DNA from: an uncultured Collinsella sp.
Lineage (GTDB): Bacteria; Actinomycetota; Coriobacteriia; Coriobacteriales; Coriobacteriaceae
DNA length: 35,103 nucleotides
Assembly: GCA_900541235.1 (NCBI GenBank)
Contig: UQIW01000024.1
Coordinates: forward strand, 1-35,103
Direction of reading: 5' to 3'
The notes under the pieces were generated by a model. It was given only the letters and a program-made list of their open reading frames with translations. It was not told the origin of the DNA and ran no database searches. The translations under genes and the position numbers were made by a program. Shown here in pieces: positions 7,155 to 15,083 of the stretch (position 1 is its first letter; each line of letters opens with the position of its first letter).

Positions 7155-8594
7155 CTAGTCCAGACGACGGGTCTGCGCCACGTGCTTGTACCAGTAGGCG
7201 CTTGCCTTGGGCGTGCGCTTCTGGGTTTCAAAGTCAACGTAAAAGAAGCCGTAACGCTTGTTGTAGCCATTGGTCCAGGAGAACTGATCCTGCAGGCTCC
7301 ACAGGAAGTAGCCGCCCACGTTGACGCCCACCTCCATGGCCTTGAGCAGCCAACGCAGGTGCTGCTCGATGTAGTCGATGCGCGGCTGGTCGTCCACAAA
7401 ACCGTCCTTGTAGGGGTCCTTGTAGCCCATGCCGTTCTCGGTGATGAAAATCTGCTTGTAGTTGGGGTAGCGCTGCTTAATGTAGACGAGCAGATCGAAC
7501 AGGCCCTCGGGATAGATGATCCAGTCCCAGTCGGTGGTGGGGATGCCAGGCTTGTTCACATGCTCGCCAATACCCTTAACGCGCCAGCGGCCAGTGCCCT
7601 TCTCGCCCGTACCGTTGTGGTGCAGGTCGTTCTCGCCGTCGTAAGCCTTCAAGAAGCGGCACTGGTAGTTGTTAACGCCCAGGTAGTCGTTGTAGAGCGC
7701 GGCCTCGCGCATGATTTCCAGATCCTCGTCTAGGATCTCGATGGTGCCGCCCGAGACGGCAGCCAGGCGGTTGGCGCACTCGAGGGTGTCGGGCGCATAG
7801 TCGCCGCGGAAGGTGGCGTCGAGCAAGAACTGGTTTTGCAGCACGTGCTCGTTGTTGGCGGCTTTGATGTCGGCGGGGTCGTTCTCGTTGAGCGGGTACT
7901 TAAACTCCAGCGACTGGATGACGCCGATTTTGCCCTTAAAGCCGCCGTTGTGGAAGGCCAGCACGGCCTTGGCGTGGGCGAGCATCATGTTGTGCTCGCA
8001 CTGGAAGGCCTCGGCCAGATGCGCCTTGACGCCACCGGGGAAGGTGCCCTCGATGTAGGTGTTGGAGGCGTCGGCCCAGATCTCGTTAAAGGTGAACCAG
8101 TAGGTCACCTGGTCGGCGTACTCCTTAAAGCAGAAGGTGGCAAAGTCCACAAAGGCGTCGATGGTCTCGCGGTTGAGGAAGTCGCCCTTCTCAAAGAGGG
8201 GAAGCGGCGTGTCAAAGTGATGCAGCGTGACGAACGGCTCAACGTGGTGCTTGTGGCACTCGGCGAAGAGATCGTGGTAGAACTGGACGCCCTCGGGGTT
8301 GATTTCGCCGGTGCCGTTGGGGAAGATGCGGCTCCAGGCGATGGAGAGGCGAATGCCGTTGATGCCGAACTCCTCGCACAGCTCCAGGTCGACGGGGTAC
8401 TGGTTGTAGAAGTCCGAAGCGGGATCGGGGGAAAAGCGCCCCTGGGCCTCCAGAAAATCGTCCCAGGCAACCTTGCCCTTACCGTGAGTGCGGGTCTCGC
8501 CCTCTACCTGGTAGGCAGCAGTGGCGCCGCCAAAGACAAAGTCCTCGGGAAACTGCGCAGGCGGGTTGGTGACGCTAGCAGGATTAACGGACAT
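7155..8594 (-). CDS. lacG: GH1 6-phospho-beta-galactosidase, second copy
   Basis: A 479-residue GH1 enzyme. The acid/base Glu is at about 171 (WFTFNEIW) and the nucleophile at about 386 (FITENGMG). The LacG-type phosphate loop FSWTNGYNKRYG has Ser439, Trp440, Lys446 and Tyr448. It is similar to the enzyme at 4066-5514 but clearly diverged. It is the second gene of a minus-strand operon after the EIICB at 8661, separated by about 66 bp that contain a hairpin. The start ATG at 8594 has only a weak GGA ribosome site. It would hydrolyse the 6-phospho-galactoside produced by that permease. The exact aglycone preference cannot be read from sequence. Confidence 0.92.
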   Translation of the reverse strand: MSVNPASVTNPPAQFPEDFVFGGATAAYQVEGETRTHGKGKVAWDDFLEAQGRFSPDPASDFYNQYPVDLELCEEFGINGIRLSIAWSRIFPNGTGEINPEGVQFYHDLFAECHKHHVEPFVTLHHFDTPLPLFEKGDFLNRETIDAFVDFATFCFKEYADQVTYWFTFNEIWADASNTYIEGTFPGGVKAHLAEAFQCEHNMMLAHAKAVLAFHNGGFKGKIGVIQSLEFKYPLNENDPADIKAANNEHVLQNQFLLDATFRGDYAPDTLECANRLAAVSGGTIEILDEDLEIMREAALYNDYLGVNNYQCRFLKAYDGENDLHHNGTGEKGTGRWRVKGIGEHVNKPGIPTTDWDWIIYPEGLFDLLVYIKQRYPNYKQIFITENGMGYKDPYKDGFVDDQPRIDYIEQHLRWLLKAMEVGVNVGGYFLWSLQDQFSWTNGYNKRYGFFYVDFETQKRTPKASAYWYKHVAQTRRLD

Positions 8595-8617
8595 GATGAT
8601 CCAATCGTCTAAATCGA

Positions 8618-8651
8618 AGGGCCAGCCGGTCTTGGATGGTCGGCTGGCCCT
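8618..8651 (-). other. Intercistronic stem-loop between EIICB 2 and GH1 2
   Basis: Perfect 11-bp arms (AGGGCCAGCCG at 8618-8628 and its complement at 8641-8651) with a 12-nt loop lie just after the EIICB stop. No T-run follows. It matches the position of the hairpin at 3998-4044 in the sister operon. Confidence 0.55.
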
Positions 8652-8660
8652 GAGCGTTAC

Positions 8661-10436
8661 TTACTTCGAGAGTTGCTCGGAGACGAAGGCGAGAGACTTA
8701 TCGCCGTTCTGGGAGAGCTCGATGTACTGCTTGCCACGGCAGGCGACGCACTTGTTGCCCACGCGCTCGCAGTCCTTCTGCAGGTCGGCCAGGTAGCTGG
8801 CGGCCTGCGGGGCCAGGACGACCAGATCGAAGTCGGGGAGCATGTCCACGTGGTTGCCATAGGCCTCGGCAGCGGTCTCAAGATTGATGCCGCGCTCTTT
8901 GGCGGCCTTGGCCAGTGCGTTGGCGAGCAGGCCCGAGGTTCCGCCGCCCTGGCAGAGCACGAGCACGCGCTTGCCGTTGAGGTCGCTGGCGGTCGTTGCC
9001 TCGGCAGCGGGTGCTGCAGAAGCGGCGGGGGAGTCGGCCTTCACGGCCTCGGCAGCAGCGCCGGCGGCAACGCTCTTGGCGTCAGCCTTGCCCTGGAAGG
9101 CATCGTTGAGCTTGGCGGCCTTCTCGGCGTTCTTGGCGGCGAGCTCCTCCTCGGAAATCTCGGCCTCCTCGGCGCACTTCTGGGCGTCATAGGCACGGAA
9201 GAACGGATAGTACAGAACGAAGTCGACGACCAGGATAAGGGCGAGCATCACAAAGGCGAGCGGCTGGAAGCCCAGGCCCATGATGGTGCCGATGGGGCCG
9301 GGGACGGTCCAGGGCAGGGTGTACATAAAGCCGTTCATGCCCAAGAAGTCGATAAAGATCTTGAGGATCCAGATATTGGCGATCGGGGCAAAGACAAACG
9401 GGACAAAGAAGACGGGGTTGAGCACGATGGGTGCGGCGAACAGCAGCGGTTCGTTGACAGCGAAGCAGACCGGGACGATGGCGGCCTTACCGACAGCGCG
9501 CATCTCTTGAGACTTGGCCAGGAAGCAGAACATAAAGACCAGGACGAGCGTGGCGCCGGTGCCGCCCATGCAGACGACGAAGTACTGGGCACCCTGGGTC
9601 AGAACAGCGGAAGCGTGCTGACCGGCCTGGAACGCAGCCAGGTTGTCGGTCATGTTGGCAACGAGGGCGGCGGCGATGGCAGGCTCGACGATCGAGGGGC
9701 CGTGGACGCCCACGAACCAGAACAGGCTCATGGCGCCGTAGATCACAGCGAGGCCGATGTAGCCGTCGGCAGCGGTGAACAGGGGCTGGAACACCTGGAT
9801 GACGCCCTGGGCAAAGCAGAAGCCAAAAGCAGCGCGGAAGACGATGTCAAAGACCCAAAAGACGGTGATGCAGACGGAGAAGGGGATGATGTCCTTAAAG
9901 GTCTGCGAGATGTTGGGCGGAACCTGCTCGGGCATCTTGACGGTGATGTTGCGCTTAATGAAGAACTTGTAGATGATGCCGGTCACAAACGCAGCGATGA
10001 AGGCGGTCAGCAGGCCCTTGGAACCAAGGTAGGTGGTGTTGAAGCCGCTGGCAGCGTCCGTGGCGATCGTGTCGCTCGAAAGGAGCAAGAAGCCGATGAT
10101 GGCCGCGCACATGCACGAGATAAAGTTGATCTGGTTGTTCTTGGGCAGGTCGCGGTTCTGCGCGTCGGCGAAGTGCTTGGCCGTGGTGGCGGCGCAGGCG
10201 ATGGCCAGGATGCCCATGGAGTAGTTGTAGCACTTCCACAGGGCGTTGTTGATGTCATCGGGCCAGTAGAAACCCCAGATGTTGGGGACCGAGGCTACCA
10301 GGCAGAAGATGGACGAGAAGATGATGATGGGGATGACGGAGATAAAGCCGTCGCGGATCGCCTTGAGGTACTTGTTGCGGGCGATCGCGTTGAAAAAGGG
10401 CTGGCCCTTTTCGATGATGGCGATGAGTTGCTCCAT
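8661..10436 (-). CDS. PTS lactose-family EIICB permease, second copy
   Basis: A 591-residue EIICB of the Lac family. The N-terminal EIIC membrane domain has conserved GVHGPSIVEPAIAAAL and CFAVNEPLLFAAP segments. It is followed by a long Ala/Glu/Lys-rich linker of about 70 residues and an EIIB domain with its active Cys at about 495 (VLVLCQGGGTSGLLANAL). The ATG at 10436 is preceded by AGGAGC. It heads the operon with the second GH1 gene and is divergent from lacI 3. It probably uses the EIIA at 12013, because it carries no EIIA of its own. Substrate is inferred from the adjacent 6-phospho-beta-galactosidase. Confidence 0.93.
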   Translation of the reverse strand: MEQLIAIIEKGQPFFNAIARNKYLKAIRDGFISVIPIIIFSSIFCLVASVPNIWGFYWPDDINNALWKCYNYSMGILAIACAATTAKHFADAQNRDLPKNNQINFISCMCAAIIGFLLLSSDTIATDAASGFNTTYLGSKGLLTAFIAAFVTGIIYKFFIKRNITVKMPEQVPPNISQTFKDIIPFSVCITVFWVFDIVFRAAFGFCFAQGVIQVFQPLFTAADGYIGLAVIYGAMSLFWFVGVHGPSIVEPAIAAALVANMTDNLAAFQAGQHASAVLTQGAQYFVVCMGGTGATLVLVFMFCFLAKSQEMRAVGKAAIVPVCFAVNEPLLFAAPIVLNPVFFVPFVFAPIANIWILKIFIDFLGMNGFMYTLPWTVPGPIGTIMGLGFQPLAFVMLALILVVDFVLYYPFFRAYDAQKCAEEAEISEEELAAKNAEKAAKLNDAFQGKADAKSVAAGAAAEAVKADSPAASAAPAAEATTASDLNGKRVLVLCQGGGTSGLLANALAKAAKERGINLETAAEAYGNHVDMLPDFDLVVLAPQAASYLADLQKDCERVGNKCVACRGKQYIELSQNGDKSLAFVSEQLSK

Positions 10437-10499
10437 GCAATGCTCCTAAGAGTCGGTGGGTTAGCAACGATGGTAGCTTTTGGCGTTCGGTTGCCAAAA

Positions 10500-10513
10500 T
10501 GTTGACGTTGCCA
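10500..10513. promoter_or_regulatory. Operator for LacI regulator 3, site 1
   Basis: TGTTGACGTTGCCA, whose reverse complement TGGCAACGTCAACA matches the sites at 10620 and 10765. It lies close to the EIICB 2 start. Confidence 0.65.
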
Positions 10514-10619
10514 TTTTGTGACACAAAAAAAGACGCGAACCGGTGGTTCCTGTGCCTGCGAACCGTCGATTCCTTACGCGTAAACGTTTGAGCCGCCCGG
10601 TGGCTCTGTGTTTGCACAA

Positions 10620-10633
10620 TGGCAACGTTAACA
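10620..10633. promoter_or_regulatory. Operator for LacI regulator 3, site 2
   Basis: TGGCAACGTTAACA with central CG, between EIICB 2 and lacI 3. Confidence 0.65.
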
Positions 10634-10670
10634 TTTGGGCACCAAAAGCCGTTCGGGGAAGCAAAAATGT

Positions 10671-10703
10671 CGGTGAACGGTAGGTTTTGGGTGGTGAGCG
10701 TAT
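10671..10703 (-). promoter_or_regulatory. LytTR-like direct-repeat site, pair 3
   Basis: Minus-strand boxes ACCGTTCAC (within 10671-10682) and TACGCTCAC (within 10692-10703) are 21 bp apart. They lie upstream of the LacI operators relative to the minus-strand EIICB 2 operon. The second box is the weaker match. Confidence 0.45.
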
Positions 10704-10764
10704 GGTGGGGGAGGCGTTGGATATACTTGAAGGCGTTTCATTTGAATGCGCAGGGTGCCACCAA

Positions 10765-10778
10765 TGGCATCGTTGACA
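10765..10778. promoter_or_regulatory. Operator for LacI regulator 3, site 3
   Basis: TGGCATCGTTGACA ends about 15 bp before the lacI 3 start, consistent with autoregulation. Confidence 0.6.
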
Positions 10779-10793
10779 TAGAAAGATCAATCT

Positions 10794-11798
10794 ATGGCCG
10801 CTGTTAAAAAATCGGTATCCGTCAAAGACGTAGCGCGCCTCGCGGGCGTCTCGGAGCAGACGGTCTCGCGCACCGTGCACGATTCGCCCAGCGTGCGCCC
10901 CGAGACCAAGGAACGCGTGCGTGCCGCCATGCGCGAGCTGGGGTATCGCCCCAATTTTGCCGGTCGATCGCTGCGCCGTGGCAGGTTTAAGACCGTCGGC
11001 GTCGCCATGTTCAACATTACCGGTACCGGCAACCTCGACCGTATGGAGGGCTTTGCCGCCGCGGCCGACAAACATGGCTATGCCATCACCCTCACTAAAG
11101 TAGACGGGCATCCGTATACCCTCGAGAGCGCATCGTCGCGCATGAGCGCACTGCCGGTGGATGGCATGGTTGTGATTATGAACCGCATGCCGGCGGACTT
11201 TGGAACCTTCGAGCCGCTGCCCGGCATGCAGACGGTGCTCGTTACGATGTTGGAGCACCCGCTCTGTTCAACGGTCGATAACGACCAGTTCGATTGTTCG
11301 CGCCAGGTGGTCGAGTACTTGCTGGGGCGGGGGCACAAAACCGTGCACTTTATCTCGTGTCCCGAGCGCTCGCTTTCGGGCATGCGGCGCGAGGAAGGCT
11401 GGCGCGAGACATTGCGTGCGCATGGCATTGAGCCCCCGCAGCTCGTGCGCGGCGATTGGACGGCACAGAGCGGGTATGCTGCCGGTCAGGCTCTGGCGGA
11501 CGATCCGACCTGTACGGCCATTTATGCCTCCAACGATGCCATGGCATATGGCTGCATCCGTGGGCTCGAGTCGCGCGGGAAGCGCGTGCCCCAGGACGTG
11601 AGCGTGGTGGGTGTTGATGACAGTCTGGGCGACATCGTGCCCGATTGTCGCCTGACTACGGTGCGCTTTGACAACAAGCGCGTCGGCATGTGGGCGGTCG
11701 ATAAGATCGCCGGTGCCGAGGGCGTTGAACCCGGTGTGGAGCACATGCTGTTTCCGGGCGTACTCGTCGAGGGCGATACGGTGCGCGATTGGCGCTAG
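10794..11798 (+). CDS. LacI/GalR-family transcriptional regulator 3
   Basis: A 334-residue LacI-family repressor. The helix-turn-helix is VKDVARLAGVSEQTVSRTVH (about residues 9-28), with specificity residues E-Q. The effector-binding domain follows. The start ATG 10794 has only a weak purine stretch upstream (GAAAGA). It is divergent from the EIICB 2/GH1 2 operon. Three TGGCAACGTTAACA-like sites in the shared intergenic region and just before its own start suggest that it represses both directions. No clear terminator follows the gene. Confidence 0.92.
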   Translation: MAAVKKSVSVKDVARLAGVSEQTVSRTVHDSPSVRPETKERVRAAMRELGYRPNFAGRSLRRGRFKTVGVAMFNITGTGNLDRMEGFAAAADKHGYAITLTKVDGHPYTLESASSRMSALPVDGMVVIMNRMPADFGTFEPLPGMQTVLVTMLEHPLCSTVDNDQFDCSRQVVEYLLGRGHKTVHFISCPERSLSGMRREEGWRETLRAHGIEPPQLVRGDWTAQSGYAAGQALADDPTCTAIYASNDAMAYGCIRGLESRGKRVPQDVSVVGVDDSLGDIVPDCRLTTVRFDNKRVGMWAVDKIAGAEGVEPGVEHMLFPGVLVEGDTVRDWR

Positions 11799-11830
11799 GG
11801 CACGGGCCTGTTTGGGTTTCCGCTAATTGT

Positions 11831-11846
11831 GTTCGATATTGTTCAG
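11831..11846. promoter_or_regulatory. Shared GTTCGATATTG motif upstream of lacF
   Basis: GTTCGATATTGTTCAG, the best copy of the CGATATT motif also found at 612, 5533, 13774 and 23785. Its role is unknown. Confidence 0.35.
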
Positions 11847-11857
11847 ATTGGTTTAAA

Positions 11858-11890
11858 AACCGTTCACGGGCGAAAAGTGACCGTTCATAG
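11858..11890 (+). promoter_or_regulatory. LytTR-like direct-repeat site, pair 5
   Basis: Plus-strand boxes ACCGTTCAC (within 11858-11869) and ACCGTTCAT (within 11879-11890) are exactly 21 bp apart and point toward lacF. This is the cleanest pair in the window. Confidence 0.55.
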
Positions 11891-12012
11891 CTTGAAATTA
11901 CGTTTTGCGCTGTTCTTTTTTGTTTGAATGTTAATGTTTCTGCCATACAGAACGCAGCGCGTATGCCCGGACGCGATGCTCTCCATTGGTTCATATGTGA
12001 AAGGAACGCAAT

Positions 12013-12351
12013 ATGGCAACCAAAGAAGAAATCTCGATGGTTGGATTCGAGATTGTCGCATACGCAGGTGACGCCCAGACCGATCTGCTTGCAGCGTTCG
12101 ATGCTGCTCGCGAGGGTGACTTTGAGAAGGCCGAGCAGCTGCACAAGGATGCCAGCGATGCGCTCATCGGTGCCCACGACACGCAGACCAAGCTGCTTTC
12201 GCAGGAGGCCGGCGGTGGCGAGATGGAGATGACCTTCATCATGGCTCACGCTCAGGACACCCTCATGACCACTATGATCCTGGAGAAGCAGGCCCGCTTT
12301 ACCATCGATGCCTACAAGCGCATCGCCGAGCTCGAGGCCAAGCTCGCCTAA
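12013..12351 (+). CDS. lacF: PTS lactose/cellobiose-family EIIA
   Basis: A 112-residue EIIA of the Lac family, the usual length for a trimeric all-helical EIIA. The phosphorylated His is at about 79 in IMAHAQDTLMT, with the neighbouring Asp82 that binds the trimer metal. It passes phosphate from HPr to EIIB domains, and as the only EIIA in the window it probably serves both EIICB permeases. The start ATG 12013 follows AAAGGAA. It is monocistronic with its own terminator. The upstream region has a LytTR-like pair and a T-rich stretch (11923-11940) but no LacI-type operator. Confidence 0.93.
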   Translation: MATKEEISMVGFEIVAYAGDAQTDLLAAFDAAREGDFEKAEQLHKDASDALIGAHDTQTKLLSQEAGGGEMEMTFIMAHAQDTLMTTMILEKQARFTIDAYKRIAELEAKLA

Positions 12352-12380
12352 CGAGCCCTCACAACCAAGTCCCCTTCCAT

Positions 12381-12412
12381 AAGCCCTGCCGCTATCCGCA
12401 GCAGGGCTTTTT
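12381..12412 (+). terminator. Intrinsic terminator after lacF
   Basis: AGCCCTGC (12382-12389) pairs with GCAGGGCT (12401-12408), followed by a T-run. Confidence 0.85.
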
Positions 12413-12425
12413 CTGTCCTCCTCCA

Positions 12426-12492
12426 AGTTGCGGTGAAATAGGGACTGAATAGGGGCTGACGGGCGCAAAACAATCCCTATTCCACCGCAACT
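12426..12492. repeat. Imperfect inverted repeat, 19-bp arms
   Basis: Arms 12426-12444 and 12474-12492 (AGTTGCGGTG...ATAGGGA and its complement) have one mismatch around a 29-nt loop. It lies between lacF and an unrelated gene and looks like a small palindromic element. A TAGTCATTGGGGAC motif follows at 12505. Confidence 0.7.
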
Positions 12493-12608
12493 CATCCGGA
12501 GGTAGTCATTGGGGACAGTCTTGGTGCGCACCGTTGTCCTCCCGTTCGATTTTTGCTCGGTGGGTATACTTCCTTTCGCATTAAACGCCGGACTGAGGAG
12601 GTATCCAA

Positions 12609-13640
12609 ATGCCGGATAACGGGTCAATACAAAAAAGAGGCGCACACGAGATGGCTCATGGGCGTCCTGTCCAGATAACCGAGCACACGACGGTAACCGA
12701 GCTGCAGCCCAGCCTGTCCGATGTCGTGTGCGCAAACAAAAAGCTGCAGATTGGCTTTATCGTTGCGCTCGTGGTCCTGGCGCTGCTGTCGGGCTTTGTA
12801 GCTCGTCCGCATTTCGCCGATACCAAAACTTGGGACTCCACCATCGAGGTCATCGATCAAAAGAAGGGTAATGTACTGGCGCTCACGACCTCGTGCGTGG
12901 CGCTGTCTGCGGGCATTACCGCGCTGCCGGGTGATACGGGAACGCCGGTTGCCGAACAGCTCGCGCAGCTTTCAGGAAACTTGGGTATCGTGCTTGCCGT
13001 GCTCTACCTCGAGAAATACCTGCTAACCATTTTCTGGTCGGTTGGCCTGGGCATCTTAATCCCGTTTGCGTTGGTGCTCTTTGCGGTGTCGCTCGGTATT
13101 CACGGGCGCTGGAGCACGAGCGCTGTCCTGCGCCGTGTGGCGACGCGCGTGCTGGTGGTTGCCGTGATCGGCATGGCGCTCGTGCCCGCGAGCGTATGGG
13201 TGTCGCAGAAGGTCGATGAAACGTATCGCGTAAGTATTGAGCAAGCTGAGCAAAAGGCTGCGGACGCTGCGGACGCGGCCGACACCACGGACAAGTCAGC
13301 CGAGACCAGCTCAAAATCGAACAAGAAAAAATCCGAGGCCACGGAGTCCAAAAACGTGCTCGAGCAGTTGACTGATGGGGCATCGAGCCTTGTTACGTCG
13401 GTGACCAGCGGCGCCAAGCAGATGACCGATGAGATTGTGCGGCAGGTGACCGATCTGATTGAAGGCGTCATCGTGATGATCGTGACCTCGTGCGTTATCC
13501 CGCTGCTGGTGCTCGTGGCGTTCCTGTGGCTGGGACACGTGCTGCTGGGGATCGATATTTCCGGCCCGGCGAACTATTTGACGGGCCGCTTTCTGAGTGC
13601 TCCGTCCAAGCACGCCAAAAAGGGTGGGCAGTCCGAGTAG
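12609..13640 (+). CDS. Hypothetical multi-pass membrane protein
   Basis: A 343-residue protein that I do not recognise as a known family. Hydrophobic segments lie at about 47-65, 140-163, 180-198 and 287-314, with a weaker one near 124-136. Between the last two is a charged, Ala/Asp/Lys/Ser-rich stretch (about 210-250) that is probably exposed and flexible. The start ATG 12609 has an excellent AGGAGGT site. It sits alone between two terminator regions inside the lactose cluster, so no link to sugar use can be claimed. Confidence 0.85.
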   Translation: MPDNGSIQKRGAHEMAHGRPVQITEHTTVTELQPSLSDVVCANKKLQIGFIVALVVLALLSGFVARPHFADTKTWDSTIEVIDQKKGNVLALTTSCVALSAGITALPGDTGTPVAEQLAQLSGNLGIVLAVLYLEKYLLTIFWSVGLGILIPFALVLFAVSLGIHGRWSTSAVLRRVATRVLVVAVIGMALVPASVWVSQKVDETYRVSIEQAEQKAADAADAADTTDKSAETSSKSNKKKSEATESKNVLEQLTDGASSLVTSVTSGAKQMTDEIVRQVTDLIEGVIVMIVTSCVIPLLVLVAFLWLGHVLLGIDISGPANYLTGRFLSAPSKHAKKGGQSE

Positions 13641-13674
13641 CTAAAACAGCTGTATATACCGGGGAATACCGCCG

Positions 13675-13712
13675 AAGGGCGGCCGAGACACGTTCTTGGC
13701 CGCCCTTTTGTT
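13675..13712 (+). terminator. Intrinsic terminator
   Basis: AAGGGCGGCC (13675-13684) pairs with 13698-13707, followed by TTTTGTTTG. It ends the membrane-protein transcript. Confidence 0.85.
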
Positions 13713-13744
13713 TGTTGAACACATGGTCGCTACGTCCGCGCCCG

Positions 13745-13777
13745 GCTCAAACGGTCAGCAATCATCCGTGAACGATA
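13745..13777 (-). promoter_or_regulatory. LytTR-like direct-repeat site, pair 6
   Basis: Minus-strand boxes ACCGTTTGA (within 13745-13756) and ATCGTTCAC (within 13766-13777) are 21 bp apart. They lie upstream of lacA but point away from it, unlike the other pairs. This is the least certain member of the set. Confidence 0.35.
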
Positions 13778-13797
13778 TTTGTTCAAAAAAGAACAAA
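13778..13797. promoter_or_regulatory. TTTGTTC-A6-GAACAAA palindrome upstream of lacA
   Basis: Perfect 7-bp arms around six A. A second palindrome, TGTTCA with TGAACA, lies at 13835-13854. Both are in the AT-rich control region before lacA and could be operators of the DeoR-family regulator at 22849, which is inference. Confidence 0.5.
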
Positions 13798-13947
13798 GAT
13801 AAACAAATAGTTGTTGCAGTTACTGTTCGAATGTGTTCAAATAAACATGAACAGTGAAGAACCGCACATTCAGATGCCCGGACCTGAACGCGATTCAACA
13901 CTTCCAAACAGAAACTACGCACCTGCGTATCTCTCAAGGAGGATGTC

Positions 13948-14376
13948 ATGAGGGTTGTAATCGCTTCCGATGCCGACGGTATGTCGATGAAGGAGTCCAT
14001 CAAGGAGATGCTCATCGCCGACGGTCACGAGGTCGTCGACTATTCCGAGACCCCTGCCGCGGACTTTGTCGATTCCGCGACCGCCGTTGCCAAGGACCTG
14101 CTGGAGCACAAGGATTCCCAGGGCTTCGCATTCGATAAGTACGGCGTCGGCTCCTATATGGCCGCCGTCAAGATCAAGGGCATGGTCGTCGCCAACATTT
14201 CCGACGAGCGTTCCGCTTACATGACCCGCGAGCACAACGGCTCGCGCATGGTCACCATGGGCCCGGGCGTTGTGGGCACCGAGGTCGCTAAGAAGATCGC
14301 CCGTGAGTTCCTGCGTGCCCAGTACGCCGGCGGCCGTCACCAGATCCGTGTCGACATGCTCAACAAGATGGCCTAA
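13948..14376 (+). CDS. lacA: Galactose-6-phosphate isomerase subunit LacA
   Basis: A 142-residue member of the RpiB/LacA/LacB family. Typical LacA stretches are visible: SDERSAYMTREHNGSRM and the C-terminal GGRHQIRVDMLNKM. It forms the isomerase with LacB that converts galactose-6-phosphate to tagatose-6-phosphate in the cytoplasm. The start ATG 13948 follows AAGGAGG. It is the first gene of lacA-lacB-lacX-lacC, 63 bp before lacB. The upstream region is AT-rich with palindromic GTTC/GAAC boxes. Confidence 0.95.
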   Translation: MRVVIASDADGMSMKESIKEMLIADGHEVVDYSETPAADFVDSATAVAKDLLEHKDSQGFAFDKYGVGSYMAAVKIKGMVVANISDERSAYMTREHNGSRMVTMGPGVVGTEVAKKIAREFLRAQYAGGRHQIRVDMLNKMA

Positions 14377-14439
14377 CGAGAGCCACCGAGAACTCGAACT
14401 TCTACCTCAACTTGTGAATTCAGACGAAAGGACGTTCTG

Positions 14440-14964
14440 ATGAAGAAGACCATCGCAATCGGTTGCGACCATATCGTTACGGACGAGAAGATCTATCTGG
14501 CCGACCGCCTGGAGCAGGCTGGCTACAAGGTGCTCGACTGCGGCACCTACAGCCACACCCGTACGCACTATCCCATCTACGGTAAGGCCGTGGGCGAGGC
14601 TGTCGCCAGCGGCAAGGCCGATTTTGGCGTGGCCCTGTGCGGCACCGGCATCGGCATCACCAACGCCGTCAACAAGGTTCCCGGCGCCCGCTGCGCCCTG
14701 GTCCGCGATATGACCTCTGCCCTGTATGCCCGTCGCGAGCTCAACGCCAACATCGTGGGCTTTGGCGGCAAGATTACCGGCGAGTTCCTGATGGCCGACA
14801 TCATGCTTGCCTTCCTGGAGGAGCCCTACGAGAAGACCCCCGAGCACGATGCCCTGATCGCCAAGATCGATGCCTGCAACAAGGCCGACGCCGAGGCTCA
14901 GGCTGACCCGCACTTCTTTGACGAGTTCCTCGAGAAGTGGGACCGCGGCGAATACCATGATTAG
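14440..14964 (+). CDS. lacB: Galactose-6-phosphate isomerase subunit LacB
   Basis: A 174-residue LacB. IGCDHIVTDEK opens the protein and the active-site Cys is at about 67 in CGTGIGITNAVNKVPGAR. The C-terminus QADPHFFDEFLEKWDRGEYHD-type motif matches the family. With LacA it isomerises galactose-6-phosphate to tagatose-6-phosphate. The start ATG 14440 is preceded by AAAGGACG. It is in the same direction as lacA and the following epimerase and kinase. Confidence 0.96.
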   Translation: MKKTIAIGCDHIVTDEKIYLADRLEQAGYKVLDCGTYSHTRTHYPIYGKAVGEAVASGKADFGVALCGTGIGITNAVNKVPGARCALVRDMTSALYARRELNANIVGFGGKITGEFLMADIMLAFLEEPYEKTPEHDALIAKIDACNKADAEAQADPHFFDEFLEKWDRGEYHD

Positions 14965-15083
14965 CGGGTATCCGGCGTAATTAACTAGTCCGTTGACGGC
15001 TCGCGTTTCTGTGATGGGGCGCGGGCCGGTTTGCTATCAGCCCCACTGACTTGGCGGGCTGTCGTAAGAAAGGGAAGGCTCCT

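Noticed and set aside
4066..8594. GH1 enzymes as 6-phospho-beta-glucosidases
   Set aside because: The phosphate loop has the FSW...NGYNKRYG form with the tryptophan seen in LacG, which favours 6-phospho-beta-galactosidase, and tagatose pathway genes are nearby.
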